10,362 bases of DNA from DASYSA01 sp036003885 (GTDB lineage: Bacteria > Acidobacteriota > Blastocatellia > UBA7656): the NCBI GenBank assembly GCA_036003885.1, contig DASYSA010000276.1:1-10362 (forward strand), given 5' to 3'. Positions within the stretch are counted from its first letter, which is position 1, and each line of letters begins with the position of its first letter. The position numbers and the translations under genes are program-made. Below are positions 1 to 6,173 of this stretch, in pieces. A model generated the notes under the pieces. It had not been told where the DNA came from. It was given only the letters and a program-made list of their open reading frames with translations, and ran no database searches.

Positions 1-23
1 GCGATTCGACCACCGCAGAGGAC

Positions 24-37
24 GCAGGCTGGCCTGC
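24..37. repeat. Possible decayed copy of the hairpin repeat
   Basis: The 14 bases gcaggctggcctgc form a small palindrome (gcagg/cctgc). Together with the preceding ac they resemble the core of the hairpin repeat at 4575-4705, with the loop region shortened. The conserved gggtac flank is absent, so this may be chance or a decayed unit. Confidence 0.25.
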
Positions 38-65
38 AAAGAGGTCTGCCAGGAACGCAGGCGAG

Positions 66-95
66 GAGCATTTGAGAGATGAGCATTTGAGAGAT
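66..95 (+). repeat. 15-bp perfect tandem duplication over the ribosome-binding/start region
   Basis: The unit gagcatttgagagat occurs twice back to back (66-80 and 81-95). Each copy is followed by g, so each creates an ATG (79 and 94). The first ATG reads Met-Ser-Ile-stop (79-90), and the real frame restarts at 94. The best purine-rich ribosome-binding stretch (gaggag, 63-68) is 10 bases from the first ATG but 25 from the second. The duplication may therefore have created a three-codon leader and weakened initiation at 94. Confidence 0.85.
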
Positions 96-573
96 GAAAC
101 AGATCTGCATAATGCTTGCGGCGATCATTCTAGTGTTAGACCTTTCCTCAGCTGCGTCTGTTGCTGCGCAGAGGCGCGGCAGTGCGAAACCCAAGGCTCG
201 CGCGCGGGCAAGGGTGGTGCCGACTCATCAAATTGTCTCGCCCAGAGACACACACTCCGGCCAAGCGAACGCCATCATCAGTGCGCCGGTCGACGCGCAC
301 AGCGGCCAAAAGAGAGGCCTGGTTTCGTACAATGGCCATGCGGGCCTCGGGTCCAATCTCGCTCGACGACGATCCGCTCAGTCCAGGAAAGTCATCCAGG
401 ACGGCGCTCTAACGGACGATGAATATGCGGTTCGAAAACGGAAAAAAGAGAGTCAGGTGAACGCCAGGCACTCGCTCTTTGAATCCTCTCGAAAGAAACT
501 AAGACTTTTCGCGAACGACCTTCTTCTAACGTGGTGTGATAAAGAAGCAACCAATGAGGATGAACGGTTTTGA
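94..573 (+). CDS. Small exported protein with SHOCT-like C-terminal motif
   Basis: The 159-residue product is not a recognised family. Residues 1-25 form a Sec signal peptide: short polar start, hydrophobic IMLAAIILVLDL, then small residues ending near AAQ. The mature N-terminus is very basic (about residues 27-41, Lys/Arg/Ala-rich). Two short similar units follow, DTHSGQ near 52-57 and DAHSGQ near 67-72. Residues about 101-117 (IQDGALTDDEYAVRKRK) resemble the SHOCT pattern of G-x-[IL]-[ST]-x-[ED]-E-[FY] followed by a basic helix. SHOCT motifs usually end a protein, but here about 40 more residues follow, so a frameshift or altered stop is possible. The start at 94 was chosen because it gives the signal peptide. 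It lies just after the 15-bp duplication and has only a poorly spaced ribosome-binding site. An overlapping frame (open from the left edge to 422) shows no recognisable protein features. It is likely a cell-envelope protein of unknown role. Confidence 0.6.
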   Translation: MKQICIMLAAIILVLDLSSAASVAAQRRGSAKPKARARARVVPTHQIVSPRDTHSGQANAIISAPVDAHSGQKRGLVSYNGHAGLGSNLARRRSAQSRKVIQDGALTDDEYAVRKRKKESQVNARHSLFESSRKKLRLFANDLLLTWCDKEATNEDERF

Positions 574-620
574 TTTAGTGAATGATGATGCGGAACTGAT
601 AATCGCAAGGTGATTTCAAA

Positions 621-818
621 ATGACGATTGAAGAGATTCAAGAAATGAGAGCACTACAGAGGGCAGAATCGACAATGGCCTTTGCGTTCACAACACAGAC
701 GGGCCACCTAAAAGGGCGCTGGGCTCGGCCAACCGTAGAAGGCATTTCGCTATTAAGGGTCATCAACATTAAGGCGATCCGCAAGCTAGCCTACCTCACG
801 TTACCCAACCGCACTTAG
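621..818 (+). CDS. Hypothetical 65-residue protein
   Basis: This short ORF begins with ATG preceded by aaggtgat (607-614), a fair Shine-Dalgarno match at workable spacing. The product (MTIEEIQEMRALQ...) starts with an acidic amphipathic stretch and ends basic. It has no signal peptide, membrane segment or family signature that I recognise. The ribosome-binding site is the main support; the short length and unremarkable composition mean it could be a chance ORF between the exported-protein genes at 94 and 961. If real, it would be a small cytoplasmic protein of unknown function. Confidence 0.3.
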   Translation: MTIEEIQEMRALQRAESTMAFAFTTQTGHLKGRWARPTVEGISLLRVINIKAIRKLAYLTLPNRT

Positions 819-960
819 ACACAGGCGAGCTCGACTCAAAGCGTCACAGAATGGTCGTTCGGCAGATCTCCTGGAGCAGTGTTGTTGGCTGCCGACGGGA
901 CCAGTGTACATCGCGCTGTCATATAGACGATCGCAAGACTTCAAACAAAGGAGCTTAGTC
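819..960. other. Intergenic leader before the DGTSNT gene
   Basis: No convincing gene is seen here. With 574-620, this stretch carries no clear terminator and no well-spaced -35/-10 pair for the gene at 961. A minus-strand ORF crossing 801-1172 lacks a family signature and overlaps a better-supported plus-strand gene. Confidence 0.5.
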
Positions 961-1215
961 ATGAGGACTATGAAGAACAGTATTTCGACAGCATTGAGAA
1001 TCGTAGCGTTAGCGTTGTTGGTGGCAGTGATCGGGCCAGATCTTGCGCTGCCCAAAGAAAAGAAGCAGCGCGGTGTTCGATCCACTATTAATAGCCAACG
1101 GTCGTCTGCGAGCAGCAGAGTGCTGCGCTCAAGGTCCAGGGGCATTACCGACGGCACCTCGAATACCATCATGGTCGGTGAACGTCAAAGGGTTGAACAG
1201 CTGAACAGGCAGTAA
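961..1215 (+). CDS. Small exported protein with DUF1559-type DGTSNT motif
   Basis: The 84-residue product has an N-terminal signal peptide or anchor (residues about 5-30: MKNSISTALRIVALALLVAV then IGPDLALP), a basic Ser/Arg-rich middle, and near the C-terminus the motif GITDGTSNTIMVGER (about 62-76). ITDGTSNT-x3-GE is a hallmark of the DUF1559 pseudopilin-like proteins abundant in Planctomycetes. In those proteins it lies inside a longer chain that starts with a type IV pilin-like leader (GFTLIELL) and ends with an H-x9-DG segment. Both of those parts are absent here, so the motif stands almost alone. The start at 961 is well supported by aaaggag (947-953), seven bases upstream; an earlier in-frame start at 904 has no such site. 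The gene lies 69 bases before another exported-protein gene and may be co-transcribed with it. Function unknown; a surface or appendage-related role is only a guess. Confidence 0.75.
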   Translation: MRTMKNSISTALRIVALALLVAVIGPDLALPKEKKQRGVRSTINSQRSSASSRVLRSRSRGITDGTSNTIMVGERQRVEQLNRQ

Positions 1216-1284
1216 GGCGCTCTTCTCATGGTCGCAGGCCACGACAGCACCTTCTAATTGACTTGACCCAGGGAAGGAGAACCC

Positions 1285-1722
1285 ATGAAACGTGGAATGA
1301 TACTGTCAATCGCACTCATGTTGGCCGGTGTACTGGTGTCGCTGATGAGTTCTGACTCAACGGTCCAGGCAAAAAAGGAAAAAACGTTTACTGCCGACAC
1401 TGGCATCATCACTCTCGGCCCACATCAGGTGCTGCGAATTGTCACCGATAACAGAGATCCTGATGCCGAATACGTTGTCAGCTTCAAACAGATGGCCTAC
1501 CGCGGCGCTGCAAGCGGAGGAGGATCCAGACACAACCTCGTATCTCAAACCACATCTGAGTCAATAACGGTAGCTCCAGGTGAAGGGTTTTCGATAGACG
1601 TCGGCACCAGCGAAGCCATCGTTCGCGCAGTGGTCGCGTCCAACAGCGAAGGTGTGCAGGTAACCGGCCAGATCATCGACACCACTACGGGCAACATTAT
1701 CGCCATCCTTATTGGTCTGTAA
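1285..1722 (+). CDS. Exported hypothetical beta-rich protein
   Basis: The 145-residue product is not a family I recognise. Residues 1-29 form a clear signal peptide (MKRGMILSIALMLAGVLVSLM, cleavage probable after VQA). The mature protein of about 116 residues starts with a Lys-rich AKKEKTF and then alternates hydrophobic and polar residues, as in a beta-sandwich: ITLGPHQVLRIVTDN, EYVVSFKQM, SITVAPGEGFSIDV, AIVRAVVAS, VQVTGQIIDTT, IIAILIGL. It has no cysteines in the mature part and no catalytic motif. A strong ribosome-binding site, ggaaggag (1272-1279), precedes the ATG by five bases. The Lys/Glu-rich start of the mature chain resembles that of its upstream neighbour (LPKEKKQR), which may reflect similar export or surface retention. 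It is probably a periplasmic or surface protein. Confidence 0.8.
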   Translation: MKRGMILSIALMLAGVLVSLMSSDSTVQAKKEKTFTADTGIITLGPHQVLRIVTDNRDPDAEYVVSFKQMAYRGAASGGGSRHNLVSQTTSESITVAPGEGFSIDVGTSEAIVRAVVASNSEGVQVTGQIIDTTTGNIIAILIGL

Positions 1723-1848
1723 CCGACAGGTACGCCCTTGTGAGTGGCAGGTGATGGGGAAAAGACACAATCAAGGAGATAGAAGTATCCGCAGTTGCAC
1801 TTAGCTGAAGCTTATCGAGCAAGTAACCATAGACAAGGAGAAAAACAC

Positions 1849-2445
1849 ATGAAGGAGAACAAACGCATGAACAGGAAAAGGAATCTATTGCTATTCGCAA
1901 TCACCATGGTTTTCGCATTCGGTTTCTCATTGGAGTCGAGCGCCCAACACCGGCGCGTTGTGGTCCGCAATCGGCCCCATCGCACGACTCTCGTCGTTCG
2001 TACCGGTCACCCAATCCGGCGGCGGCTGCCGGCCACTGTCGTGGTGAGGCAGGCCCACAGGGCCGTGGTCGTGGGAGCGCCGCTCGTTTTCCTGCCCGGC
2101 CTGAGGTGGACGGCGTCAGTGGTCACATTGCCGGCACGCGACCGGCTCGCGTGGCAGGACAGCGAGGTCATCGAGAGTGACGAAGGCTGGGTTGATACCA
2201 ACTTCGGGATTGACAGCTCGGGCAACGCGCTCTTTCTGGAGATCGACGGCAAGGCGGAACTCAACTTTGCCGAAATTACCTTCGCAAACGGAAACGTTCA
2301 GGTGGTGGATTTCAACGAGGAGACGCACGGGAAAGGAATCTACAAGCTGCTCGACTTCGCTGACGGCCGCCACGTTAAGACCGTGCGAATCCTGGCGTTG
2401 TCGAAGTCGGAGGACACGAAGCTGAACGTCTACCTTAGTAAGTAG
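1849..2445 (+). CDS. Exported protein with basic Val/Arg segment and C-terminal beta domain
   Basis: The 198-residue product has a signal peptide over residues 1-33 (basic start MKENKRMNRKRN, hydrophobic LLLFAITMVFAFGF, cleavage near SSAQ). A strongly basic, valine-rich segment follows (about 34-75) in which VVVR-like units recur (RRVVVRNRPHR, LVVRTGHPIRRR, VVVRQAHR, VVVG). Residues about 105-198 form a separate acidic-to-neutral, beta-rich domain (WVDTNFGID, LFLEIDGKAELNFAEITFANG, VVDFNEETHGKGIYKLLDF, VKTVRILALS). Its layout is loosely like DUF2541-type beta-sandwich domains, but this is not a firm assignment. Two ATG codons compete: 1849, after aaggag (1835-1840), and 1867, after aaggag (1852-1857). 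Both give a signal peptide; 1849 was kept. The last gene of the plus-strand run, it faces the gamma-glutamyltranspeptidase gene. Function unknown. Confidence 0.8.
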   Translation: MKENKRMNRKRNLLLFAITMVFAFGFSLESSAQHRRVVVRNRPHRTTLVVRTGHPIRRRLPATVVVRQAHRAVVVGAPLVFLPGLRWTASVVTLPARDRLAWQDSEVIESDEGWVDTNFGIDSSGNALFLEIDGKAELNFAEITFANGNVQVVDFNEETHGKGIYKLLDFADGRHVKTVRILALSKSEDTKLNVYLSK

Positions 2446-2479
2446 TACCGCCTTGACCTGCATCGAGCGGTTTAGATGT

Positions 2480-2536
2480 CCCCGCTCCCGATCGCCCGTG
2501 AGGTTCCGACACGGACAGGAGCGGGGCCTCTGGCCC
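2480..2536. terminator. Nested GC-rich hairpins in a convergent gap
   Basis: ccccgctcc (2480-2488) pairs perfectly with ggagcgggg (2518-2526). Inside it, ccgtg (2496-2500) pairs with cacgg (2510-2514). A third stem, gggcc-tct-ggccc (2524-2536), overlaps the right arm of the first, so the two are mutually exclusive. The site lies between the ends of two convergent genes, which suits a bidirectional terminator. There is no T-run on either side, so intrinsic termination is uncertain. Confidence 0.4.
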
Positions 2537-2662
2537 ACACAGAGACTCGATAAAGATGAGTGTAGACTTCATACCGATGGTGTGATCCTGGACCGGAACG
2601 GAAGAGCCAGGCGGATGTCGCCTCGTCACTGGCCTTCGGCGAGCAATTCACCGCCGGACTAC

Positions 2663-4492
2663 CTACCGTGCCCAGGCATAAGCCTCTGTTCGCGGATCCG
2701 CTCCAGCGCTCAACACGCCTGTCTTTAGATCTACGATGATGGCCGCATTCGAACCCATGGACCAGGCGCCCGACACCCGCAGCTTGTGTCCCTTTGTCGA
2801 GAGAGCTTGTCTGACTGATTCAGGCACTCTTGCTTCGACCGACAAGTCGCCCGGATACATGGTGTGAGGAAAGGGCGACGCGGGAAAACTGCGAGTAGAC
2901 CAGCGCGGGGCTTCGATCGCCTGCTGGACGTCCATGCCGAACTCGAGCATATTCAAAAGCGTTTGAATAGTCCGCATAACCTGGTCGTCTCCGCCGGGGC
3001 TTCCCATCAGCATGTGAGGCTGGCCATTCTTCATCACCAACGTGCTTTGTAAGGTGCTGCGCGGCCGCTTCCCCGGTTCGAGCGCGTTCGCCTCGCCCGG
3101 CACCAGAGAATAGTAGTCGCCCCGGCAGTTGAAGATGATCCCCGTGTCGCCCATCACGACACCCGTTCCGAAGCTGCTGTGCAGGCTCGGTTCGAAGCCA
3201 ACCATGTTCCGAGCTTTGTCCACGACCGCGATGTAACTCGTGTCGCCTTCGTGGTCGGCTTCGCCGGTCAGGTTCGCCTTGACGGGCCGGTTTAGAGGCT
3301 CCCTGCTTTTCTCGAATTTCTCAGGCGTGCCGGGTCGCAGTTCGAGCGATGCCTTATTCGCATCGATGAGCTTTCGACGTTCCGAGGCATAACCCTTCGA
3401 CAGCAGACCGTCGTAGGGAATGTGGATGAAGTCCATGTCGCCCAGATATTTCTCGCGGTCGGCAAAGGCCAGCTTCAGAGCTTCGACGGAGATGTGAATG
3501 TAGTCCGTGCTGTTGTGGCCCATCGCTTTCAGGTCATAGCCTTCCAGCAGATTCAGAGTGATGAGCTCCGCCGGGCCCTGACTTGCGGATGCGTTCTTGA
3601 AGATCTGATAGCCTCGATAATCGATAGAGACCGGCTCTTCAACCTTGGCCGTATAGCCTGCGAAATCCTCGTAGCGGAACAAGCCGCCGTTCTCCTCGGA
3701 GAACTTCGCCATCGCCTGCGCGATGTCTCCTTTGTAGAAGCGGTCGCGCGCGGCCTTCAGCGCTTCGTGGCGACCTCTTGCCGAGTTCTGCTTTTCCGCC
3801 TCGACGAGTCGTCTCAGAGTACGGGCGAGGTCAGAATTGCTGAAGATCTGCCCTGGCTCGGGCGCCTGACCTCCCGGATAGTACACTTTTACGCTCGAGG
3901 GATATTTGCGAAGTTTCCGGGAACTCGCGATCGACCGGGCCAGCGAATTCCCGATCGGGAAGCCGTTCTCGGCGAGATCGATGGCCTGCTCGAGCACTTG
4001 AGCGAAGCTCATAGTGCCCCATCGATCCAGCAGTATGTACCAGGCGTCAACAGCTCCAGGCACGGTCGCGGATAGGAGTCCGTCGCTCACCGGGAGCTTG
4101 CCGCCCTGATTTTTGTTGTACCACTCGATGGTCGCGAGCTTCGGGGCCGTTCCCTCGGCGTTGATCGAATAGACCTTCTTCGCGCGAGCATCGTAGACAA
4201 GGATCACCGCGTCGCTGCCCACGCCATTGAGGGCGGCGTCTACTACGCCGAGCACCGCCTGGCCCGCGACTATTGCGTCGAACGCATTGCCTCCCGCTTC
4301 AAGAATACGCTCAGCCGCGCGAGTCGCCTCCGCTTTCATCGAAGCGACCGCGTATTGGCGCCCTCGGATAACCGGCCGCATGGTTCGGGCGTTCGTTGCC
4401 CTGGCCTCGTCATCCTGAGCCTTGCAGTCGAAGGCTAAGAGGCGAGTCAATAACAAGACCCAACTGATCGTGATGGCGTGTGACGTTCGCAT
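2663..4492 (-). CDS. Gamma-glutamyltranspeptidase family protein (exported Ntn-hydrolase)
   Basis: The 609-residue product is full length for the GGT family: N-terminal Ntn-hydrolases that self-cleave and then hydrolyse or transfer gamma-glutamyl groups in the periplasm. Residues 1-25 form a signal peptide (ITISWVLLLTRLLAF). EAGGNAFDAIVAG (65-77) is a family hallmark. The expected self-cleavage and nucleophile Thr is T418 in EGDTSYIAVVD. KRPRST (475-480) and GSPGG (497-501) match the substrate-loop motifs. The segment that in E. coli GGT reads D-x-R-E-x-A-P, with the Arg that holds the substrate carboxylate, is here NAEGTAP (111-117), so that Arg is missing. This is typical of divergent GGT homologues whose substrate is often unknown, and hydrolysis rather than transpeptidation is likely. 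The start at 4492 is set by a perfect aaggaggt (4496-4503, minus). Longer in-frame starts would translate the adjacent inverted repeat. Downstream of the arginase-fold gene on the same strand. Confidence 0.93.
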   Translation of the reverse strand: MRTSHAITISWVLLLTRLLAFDCKAQDDEARATNARTMRPVIRGRQYAVASMKAEATRAAERILEAGGNAFDAIVAGQAVLGVVDAALNGVGSDAVILVYDARAKKVYSINAEGTAPKLATIEWYNKNQGGKLPVSDGLLSATVPGAVDAWYILLDRWGTMSFAQVLEQAIDLAENGFPIGNSLARSIASSRKLRKYPSSVKVYYPGGQAPEPGQIFSNSDLARTLRRLVEAEKQNSARGRHEALKAARDRFYKGDIAQAMAKFSEENGGLFRYEDFAGYTAKVEEPVSIDYRGYQIFKNASASQGPAELITLNLLEGYDLKAMGHNSTDYIHISVEALKLAFADREKYLGDMDFIHIPYDGLLSKGYASERRKLIDANKASLELRPGTPEKFEKSREPLNRPVKANLTGEADHEGDTSYIAVVDKARNMVGFEPSLHSSFGTGVVMGDTGIIFNCRGDYYSLVPGEANALEPGKRPRSTLQSTLVMKNGQPHMLMGSPGGDDQVMRTIQTLLNMLEFGMDVQQAIEAPRWSTRSFPASPFPHTMYPGDLSVEARVPESVRQALSTKGHKLRVSGAWSMGSNAAIIVDLKTGVLSAGADPRTEAYAWAR

Positions 4493-4495
4493 GGG

Positions 4496-4503
4496 ACCTC
4501 CTT
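4496..4503 (-). promoter_or_regulatory. Ribosome-binding site fixing the GGT start
   Basis: On the minus strand this reads AAGGAGGT, a full match to the anti-Shine-Dalgarno core, followed by ccc and ATG at 4492. It decides against the longer in-frame reading back to 4675, which would turn the hairpin repeat into protein (KQAGWKPAYPG). Confidence 0.8.
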
Positions 4504-4574
4504 GGCAAGGCAAACTCACGAGCCTTGTGAATGTGAGCAAAAAGATACTGGAGCGGCAGCCGGTTAGCAACCAC

Positions 4575-4705
4575 CCTGGGTACGCAGGCTTCCAGCCTGC
4601 TTGCTTCGTTAAGGAGAGAGCTCGCCAGAATGTAGGCCTCCACACTGTTTGCCTCATTGAGGACACCGTTCGCAAGCAAGCAGGCTGGAAGCCTGCGTAC
4701 CCAGG
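4575..4705. repeat. 131-bp element with perfect 32-bp terminal inverted repeats (REP/BIME-like)
   Basis: The arms 4575-4606 and 4674-4705 are perfect reverse complements over 32 bases, enclosing a 67-bp centre. Each arm is itself a hairpin: gcaggct-tcc-agcctgc on the left, and its complement on the right. The outer edge is cctgggtac. The element fills the gap between the arginase-fold gene (stop codon at 4708, two bases from the edge) and the GGT start at 4492. This pairing of head-to-head palindromic units resembles REP/BIME elements, which are moved by RAYT-type transposases and can stop transcription or protect mRNA ends. There is no T-run and no transposase gene in the window. It could make GGT expression partly independent of the upstream genes. 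Confidence 0.85.
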
Positions 4706-4707
4706 TG

Positions 4708-5685
4708 CTACCGGATACTCTCCCGAGCCTTCAGGCCTTTGATCGCTCCGGCGATCATGCGATTCACCGCCGCCAGAGAGATCCCTCCCTCGTCCTTTTC
4801 GGGAATCGTCGCGAAGCCGATCGCCGACGCTTTAGGGTAGCGGCTGAAGATCATCTCGAACAGCGCGGCCAGTTGCTCGCTCGACGGACCATTGGGCACC
4901 TTGTTGCCATGGCCCATCACCTCCTTCGGATCCAGCACATCCATATCGATGTGAATGTAGATCTTGTCTGTGAGCCGACTGAGCCGATCGAGCTGCGCGA
5001 AAACTGACGGCGAAATAGTGCGCAGATCCTCGACGCTGAGCTGTTCGATAAACGATTCGTCCAACAGGTGCTGCTCCAGCGGATCGGTAAGGCGCACTCC
5101 GCCCATCACGATATAGCGATCGGCGAGAGGCGGGTCTAGTCCTGCATCAAATCTAAGGCGATGAAGCGCTCGCCCTGTTGCGACCGCCACCGGCATCCCT
5201 CCCAGTGAGCCACTGCGTGTAGTCTCCGGCGTATTCAAGTCCGGGTGCGCATCCAACCACAGCATGCCTATCCTGATCGCCTCGCGCGCAGGTCCGGAAT
5301 GTTGAAGGCCCGCGACCAGTCCCGGCATCGACGGGCATGTCGCGAGCAAACCGACTGTGAAGTAGCCCTCTCGCTCGTTCTTGCCGACGATGTCAGCGAA
5401 GTGCCCGAGCGCCATCCCCAATCGCTTCCACCCTCCGTACTCTGTGTTCTCATCCGAAGTGAGCCGCGCCTCCTCTACTCTGACTGTGGCGCCCATGCGG
5501 CCGAGGATTTCCTGAATCCCGCCATCGGCCATGGTCCCTGGTCCCTTCGAAACGCCGTTAGGGAGAAAAGGCTGCTTCGAGAGAGCCACTCGCAGCCTTC
5601 CATCCGAGCCGGTGTATTTTTGAGCAAGCCCCAGGGACGGTATGAGCAGCATGAAGGCCAACGCCAGAACAAGTGTCCTTCTCAT
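4708..5685 (-). CDS. Exported arginase/agmatinase-fold (ureohydrolase) protein
   Basis: The 325-residue product belongs to the ureohydrolase superfamily, whose members hydrolyse guanidino compounds such as arginine, agmatine or formiminoglutamate with two Mn ions. Residues 1-22 form a signal peptide (MRRTLVLALAFMLLIPSLGLAQ), unusual because most arginases are cytoplasmic. Metal-binding motif LDAHPDLNTPETT (144-156; D145, H147, D149) and HIDMDVLDP (245-253; D247, D249) are intact, as are the late PNGPSSEQL and TIPEKDEGG segments. The first motif, normally GGDHS with a metal-binding His, is here LLATCPSMPG (113-122), so that His is absent and C117 is the nearest candidate ligand. One metal site may thus be altered or lost. 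The start at 5685 is chosen for the signal peptide and an aggaga ribosome-binding site (5692-5697, minus). The gene sits 80 bases after the VOC gene, probably in one transcript. Exact substrate unknown. Confidence 0.88.
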   Translation of the reverse strand: MRRTLVLALAFMLLIPSLGLAQKYTGSDGRLRVALSKQPFLPNGVSKGPGTMADGGIQEILGRMGATVRVEEARLTSDENTEYGGWKRLGMALGHFADIVGKNEREGYFTVGLLATCPSMPGLVAGLQHSGPAREAIRIGMLWLDAHPDLNTPETTRSGSLGGMPVAVATGRALHRLRFDAGLDPPLADRYIVMGGVRLTDPLEQHLLDESFIEQLSVEDLRTISPSVFAQLDRLSRLTDKIYIHIDMDVLDPKEVMGHGNKVPNGPSSEQLAALFEMIFSRYPKASAIGFATIPEKDEGGISLAAVNRMIAGAIKGLKARESIR

Positions 5686-5765
5686 CAGAGATCTCCTAAC
5701 TGATCGAGCCTTGAACTGCACAAGTCCATACAAAAGCAGCCATCGGTATTGTGAAAGCAGGTCGG

Positions 5766-6137
5766 CTAAGCCCTCCTCATCGTCGCCAACAGTTCCAGAT
5801 TATTTCCATCAGGGTCACCAAAGTAGATCGACTTTGACGGCATCCATTCGTGAACGACAGGCCCCTGCACCTCAACTCCTCGCTCCCGAAGCATCTCCGC
5901 AGCCCGCTCTATGTCTGCCTCATCGACGGCAAAGGCGAAGTGTTGAATAGGCCATTCACCCTCGTCCTGTTGCAGCACGATCATTCCTGCATCCCCTCCT
6001 GCGCGCAAGAATAACCAGTTTCTTCTGTCATCTCTTATGCCGACCTGCAATCCGAGGATGTCCCGATAGAAGACTTCAGAAGTCGGCAGATGTTTGACGC
6101 GAATGGCGACCTCGTATAGACCCCGTATTGGTAACAT
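5766..6137 (-). CDS. VOC-superfamily protein (glyoxalase/dioxygenase fold)
   Basis: The 123-residue product is a single VOC domain, made of two beta-alpha-beta-beta-beta units. Unit one is LYEVAIRVKHLPTSEVFYRDILGLQVG (7-33), and unit two begins QHFAFAVDEADIERAAEMLRERG (65-87) and ends SIYFGDPDGNNLELL (103-117). Family metal ligands map to E9 (where many glyoxalases have His), H66 and E115, so a metal site with a Glu in first place is possible. No signal peptide is present, so it should be cytoplasmic. The family covers glyoxalases, fosfomycin- and bleomycin-resistance proteins and ring-cleaving dioxygenases, and the sequence alone does not choose among them. The start at 6137 is favoured over in-frame ATGs at 6155 and 6173 by aaggag (6144-6149, minus) six bases upstream. 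It is the first gene of the minus-strand group with the arginase-fold and GGT genes. Confidence 0.9.
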   Translation of the reverse strand: MLPIRGLYEVAIRVKHLPTSEVFYRDILGLQVGIRDDRRNWLFLRAGGDAGMIVLQQDEGEWPIQHFAFAVDEADIERAAEMLRERGVEVQGPVVHEWMPSKSIYFGDPDGNNLELLATMRRA

Positions 6138-6173
6138 TGGATTCTCCTTATCCATTCTCGATGCTCCACGCAA

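Noticed and set aside
36..53. Second sigma-54-like site on the minus strand
   Set aside because: GG and GC are 11 bases apart instead of 10, the -24 box is imperfect, and no gene in the window lies downstream of it.
72..422. Alternative frame open from the left edge through the first gene
   Set aside because: No signal peptide, Cys-rich and low-complexity reading; the frame starting at 94 has a clear signal peptide. A gene tail entering from the left in another frame (stop at 73-75) cannot be judged.
801..1172. Minus-strand ORF of 123 codons
   Set aside because: Overlaps the exported DGTSNT gene, which has a strong ribosome-binding site; no family resemblance.
2453..2728. Plus-strand ORF in the convergent gap
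   Set aside because: No ribosome-binding site, composition unlike the neighbours, and it runs into the end of the GGT gene and over the hairpins.
3422..4075. Plus-strand ORF of 217 codons opposite the GGT gene
   Set aside because: Antisense shadow of a well-supported enzyme gene with no recognisable protein features.
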